Part shown: piece after piece, positions 59,501 through 64,000 of the stretch
How positions within the stretch are numbered: position 1 is the first letter of the stretch
Layout: every line of letters starts with the position of its first letter
From: Beta vulgaris subsp. vulgaris
Taxonomy: Eukaryota > Streptophyta > Magnoliopsida > Caryophyllales > Amaranthaceae
DNA length: 64,000 bases
Direction: 5' to 3'
Assembly: GCF_026745355.1 (NCBI RefSeq)
Contig: NC_079205.1
Location: forward strand, 56,669,058-56,733,057
Made by a program: the position numbers and the translations under genes
The notes under the pieces: model-generated
Databases searched by the model: none
What the model saw: only the letters and a program-made list of their open reading frames with translations
Told to the model about the DNA's origin: nothing

Positions 59501-62500
59501 TAAGCAAAGCAAGATCCATGCATAATTTTAGTATGCTTATATTAGAGAAATACATGATTGATTTTCTATAAAGCCTAATCTGTTTACTATACATAGAGAG
59601 TTTTCTTAGCTTTATAGTCACCCTGCTCATGCCTACTGCTACTTTCAAGACAGCCTCTTTTCTCAGTTTTCTGATATGGCCTGGGATAGTCATCTACTCT
59701 CGAACATTAGTAATAATTTATTATCGTTCAACTCTAAGATAGGGAAGAAAGAAAGGAACAAGAGAAGGGATAAAAGAAAAACCTGAGCAGCAGCTTCCTC
59801 ATAGCCAGTTGTTCCGTTTATCTGACCAGAGAAGAAAAGACCTTGAATCTTCTTGGTCATCAGAGATCTAGAGCATTGATGAGCAGGTAAGTAGTCATAT
59901 TCGACAGCATAAGCTGGCCTCAACATGGTACAGTTTTCAAGACCAGGTAATGTTCGCAGCAGTGGTAGCTGCAGTCTCTCAGGTAAACCAGTTGAGAATC
60001 CCTGCAAAAAATTATTCATATGAAGATATAATATCAAATTCAGGGGAAATGTAGAAAGTTATTACCAATCCAAATTAGAGAAGTTAAACAAAAAAATTAG
60101 AAGATGAAAAATATTCTTGTTGAACTTGCACTATATACAGAAATAACCTCCCGACAGCTACGGATGCCATTAACTAAGCACAAGAAATCCAAAGCGATGA
60201 AAGAAGAACAAAACTGCAGAATACCTGTACATAAAGCTCAGGCACAGTTCGGCCCTCTGGTTCGAGAAAAATCTGATGGGATTCCTTATCTTGGAATCTG
60301 ACAATCTGCAGCAACAAAGAGGATAAGATACAACGAGATTTTAAGAGAATAGAATAACAGATGCAGGGTCTCCATAGAACAGTGCTCAACAGGAAATGAG
60401 AAGACAGAATAAGCCACTGCGCAGGGATAACACTGAGCTCACCTATGCCCCAATTACCCCACCATATATACAGGAAACTAGAAACATGCACTGAGTTGAT
60501 ACGATATAGATTTAGAATTTCATAGATCCTAGTATATAAATAATAGAGCACCAGAGTGTGCTAATTCCCTTGCTACAGGCACCCCACCTTTTTTCACTTC
60601 AAAGCAATTCCTGCCTCAGCATCCGCATACTCTAGTATTTCTTGTTATGATATCCCAGAACAGCATAGATGTTGATGTGATAACAACACATTTCACAAAA
60701 GATGAACAAAGTAACAAGTACTTTGACTAGATAGACCTTGAAAGCATCCCCAATTATTGTACTTGCAGACAATGTGGCTCTGCTAATCTCTTTCTCTCTC
60801 ATCACTTTAAGTTAATTCCTCATTTTATAACACATGTCACCCTGCATTCTAAAACACAATGTCACAATCTCAATTCCAGCATCCTCACCAAATCTGATCA
60901 TGTCAGTCCAAGCCTACCCGCAATCCACACTTACTTGAAATTTGAGATATTACAGTTCCAATAAACATATAGAAAAAGAAAACGAAGGTGAAGGTGAAGG
61001 TGAAAAAAAAGATTTCTGTTTGGTCACATACACTAGTGCTTAGGATTTGAGATAATAATTCCTACAGACTAACAAAAACATGTTGCTCTGCAATTCCTCA
61101 CCCGGCTCTAGAGAACCTCCATCTCTAAAGAAACTAGCTACCTGCTGGCTCTTCTCTTTTCTCGTTTCAGACTAGATTGAGAAATGGGGGCTTTGGAATA
61201 AAAGAATGCAGTTTGCATGACATTGTTAATGTGTAAAGTTTACCTTATCCTCAATGGAAGGGCAATATCTAGGTCCTTTAGCTTCAACCCACCCACCATA
61301 TGTTGGAGTTTCATGCAAGTTTTCCTTAATCAGCGTGTGCGTGCTCTTTGTTGTACGTGTCAGATAACAGCACATCTGTTCCCTTTCAATGTGAAGCTCA
61401 GGGTCAAAGGTAAACCAGCCAACCTGCTCAATCATCATTTCGGCGTCAGAATATCTCCACATACAAGCAAACCAAAGACCATGTAAGTGGACTTCACCAA
61501 TATTTGTAAATACATGATGTGATACAAAACAGAACTTCCACCAAAACTCGGAACTCGGAAGTTGGATTAAAAATTTTCACTCAAAACATAACAGTTAACG
61601 TACACATAAGATTTAAGCATAGGACCTCTTCATCTCCATGTTGAGGTTCCAATTTGGAAAAATCTACACTACGAATGTCCACTCGCGCAGGAGTCCCTGT
61701 TTTTAACCTATCAGTTTCAAATCCTAGACATTGAAGATTTTCAGTGATTCCATGGGATGCGGACTCTCCAGCTCTTCCAGCATCCATAGAGGTTCTGCCA
61801 ACCCAGATTTTGCCACTCATGAATGTCCCAGTTGTAAGAACAACAGAAGGTGCGTAAAAATCCATTCCAAAGAAAGTCCGAACACCTTCAATATTATCAT
61901 TTTTCCCGACAATGATATCTGTCATCGTAGCCTCTCTTATAGAAAGGTTATTTGTGCTGCAAAATAGATCAACTACAGAAATTAGCATATGGAAGAATAC
62001 AAATACAAAAGACAAACACACAGATATATTGTTCAAGTGAAATATGCATTTTACTCATATATTAGAGAGACATCTTCATGTGCTTTTAGTATATCATTTA
62101 AAAAGCATTCTTTCTTACCTGGCCTCACAGAAAAATGTTCAAAATTGTTGCATCCTCGATAATTAGCATAGCAAATACGACAAGAAAAATACATTATCTC
62201 AAACAAAATGGACCGGCGAGGAGAATTAAACAGCTCCTTGAACTGCATTTTCTTTTGGAAGACAAGACTTTAACGAAGCAAAGTGACAACATCCAAACAG
62301 AAGGATGATAGCCTAAGCTTTTTGGAAAAAAAAGGAACAACATCAAATAGAGGAAAAGAGGCATATCAAAAGATAAGTTAATAGCTAACTTAAACAGGCA
62401 AAACAAAGTTCTCAACTGTCATCACTCATCATATGCTGCCAAATAAATAGAGTCACTGCAAAAATAGCTAAGTAGTAGAAATGTACTTTTCAACAACACT

Positions 62501-63834
62501 CCTCATCTGCATAGCATACTCCCTCTTATCGGTTTGTGCACGCAGTGCTCGAACAGCTGGGCCTCTGGATGTGTTAAGAACACGCTTTTGAATATAGCAC
62601 CTAAAATATGAACAAAGAAAAGCCACTAAGTTATTTATAAGAAAAAACTTCAGAATATAAATGTTTTGGGCTATGGGCAGATATCTCAATTCTCACACAA
62701 ACATTCTTCAAAAGCACAGCTATAGTATCAATAGACTATATCAGATTCCTTAACAAATTAAATGATATAACTCAACAGGCTATCCAAATCAAGTCGTGAC
62801 ATTGTGACTGCAGCTCAATTCGTTCAGATATAGAGACTAATTTAATTTTATATAGGCTGAAAATAGCAGAAGATGCACAGTCATGGTTGTATCGTCCAGT
62901 AATACTTTTTTTAGTTCATCTTTCTTAAGTACAAATCACAAAAGTTGTCTGGTGAATGGTGTTTCCGCCTTCTCGGAACTCAATATTTCAATAAAAAAAA
63001 TTACCTATCAGCGATTTTCCCTATCTCACCGCCAAGAGCATCCACTTCATGTACAAGTTGTGATTTTGCAGGTCCACCAACAGCCGGATTGCAAGGCTGC
63101 ATCCAAATTCTTATTCAACTTTACTGCTGACCAAGACAATAATAGTAGACTGAAGAAAACTGAAGAGAGTAAACGACAAGGCTAAAATAGTCTGAAGTGC
63201 AAAAAACTATCCTTTAGGATAGCAAATAATTATACACACCTTCATAATCAGTGCATAGACATGGATGTCAGCAACATCCACAATAAAAATCACATTTCAG
63301 TCCATTTTGCATCAATTCTTTTTCATTAGGTACACTGTGCACTTTCCCCTCAAAAAAAAAAGGTACACTGTGCACTTATCTAATTATCTATATACTTCTT
63401 ACTTATTGAATGTGTGCAGAGCATGCAACGCAGACTTAGTGCAAAAATAATGAACTTCGACGATAACCTAGAATTACATCCATTCACCAAAAATAAGTAG
63501 ATGTAATATGACAACATTTGGTTTCAATCCAACAGCCTATCTCAAGCCATGGATTCAACAATCTGGCTACTTTCAAGGCTCAATCATAACGACTTGACTC
63601 AAAAACTAATACAAAACTAAGTCAGAAGTTTAAATGGGCCAGAGATAATGAACACGATATTTCCTTTACACCTTACATAAAAAACATTTACCTGCCACGC
63701 GATTCTGTCAATGTTAAGTGTGAGAAGAAGAGTTTTTGCCCCTAAACGAGCAGAGGCAAGAGCAGCTTCACATCCAGCATGTCCACCTCCAACCACAATC
63801 ACGTCGTACATTTCATCAGCTGCTCCAACAGGAA
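56514..63834 (-). CDS. MnmG/GidA: tRNA uridine-34 carboxymethylaminomethyl modification enzyme MnmG/GidA, 12 exons visible, 5' end outside
   Basis: FAD-dependent enzyme that with MnmE modifies uridine 34 of organellar tRNAs. Exons: 63834-63692, 63096-63005, 62600-62487, 61956-61626, 61423-61244, 60305-60225, 60001-59783, 59347-59205, 59099-58933, 58383-58166, 58043-57951, 56711-56514 (stop TAG 56514-56516). All have GT/AG borders and matching phases, giving 658 residues from the first visible exon. The FAD fold is [12 protein letters not shown]. The two cysteines of the family lie in PCNPAVGG and RYCPSIEDK, and the second signature is [17 protein letters not shown]. The C-terminus ends in a short non-bacterial tail ([10 protein letters not shown] to AEAIST). 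The targeting peptide must lie in an exon beyond 63834; the acceptor at 63834 is my choice and is less certain. No breaks. Confidence 0.93.
56993..57004. repeat. Poly(C) run in the last MnmG intron
   Basis: Twelve C on plus within the 1.2 kb last intron, which is otherwise unremarkable and holds no recognisable element. Confidence 0.8.
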
Positions 63835-64000
63835 CTTCCAGTTAGAATTCATAAAATCAGGGGGAAATAGGTATGTCAACAGTGATCAGTCACTCTTTAT
63901 CTCAATTACATAAAGCTATAATATGATTGGTTTTTATCCTAGCTATACAAGGTCAAGAAAAATTTGAATATTATTCAAAATTGATACCAGCCTATGGAAG

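Overview
The window is nuclear DNA of a flowering plant, most likely a eudicot. The evidence is intron-bearing genes with GT/AG splice sites, plant transposon families (Ty3/gypsy, Sirevirus-like copia LTR, L1-type LINE, Helitron, Mutator-like, hAT, Harbinger-like, Stowaway, SINE) and AT-rich spacers. No bacterial or organellar gene order is present. I cannot name the species.

Layout. 1-9.4 kb: a decayed Ty3/gypsy pol split in the integrase by a 7.5 kb minus-strand non-coding LTR element (LARD type; two 2.7 kb LTRs, 5-bp target duplication). 9.4-13.1 kb: AT-rich spacer with a minus-strand ORF of unknown function, a Mutator-type foldback MITE and a short LINE-tailed insert. 13.1-22.5 kb: nested insertions. 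A Helitron copy is interrupted by a truncated LINE, which itself holds a hAT MITE, and by a 2.7 kb solo LTR; the whole is bracketed by a 330 bp inverted repeat. 22.5-33.8 kb: a degraded autonomous-type Helitron (Rep/helicase plus an intron-containing RPA-like gene). Its 5' part holds a captured first-exon fragment of a host gene. 33.8-45.8 kb: mostly MITEs, SINEs, LTR-like pieces, microsatellites and a GC-rich quasi-palindrome. 45.8-47.6 kb: an intact two-exon SAM-dependent methyltransferase gene (minus). 47.6-54.2 kb: Helitron fragments, hAT and Stowaway MITEs, a Mutator-like element carrying a piece of a galacturonosyltransferase-like (GATL) gene, and a long-TIR foldback element. 54.9-55.5 kb: a single-exon two-helix membrane protein (minus). 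56.5-63.8 kb: twelve phase-consistent exons of an organellar-type tRNA uridine modification enzyme MnmG/GidA (minus), with its 5' end beyond the window.

Only three loci look like functional host genes (methyltransferase, membrane protein, MnmG). All are on the minus strand and in the right-hand third. The rest is repeat-derived. The points most worth follow-up are two independent host-gene captures (Helitron and Mutator-like), the element family with GGGCCTGTTCTC ends and arrays of a TTCAG pentamer, the quasi-palindromic segment whose two strands encode nearly the same peptide, and a pair of degenerate, possibly GATA-like paralogues 31 kb apart. All calls were made by eye; no alignment or database search was run.
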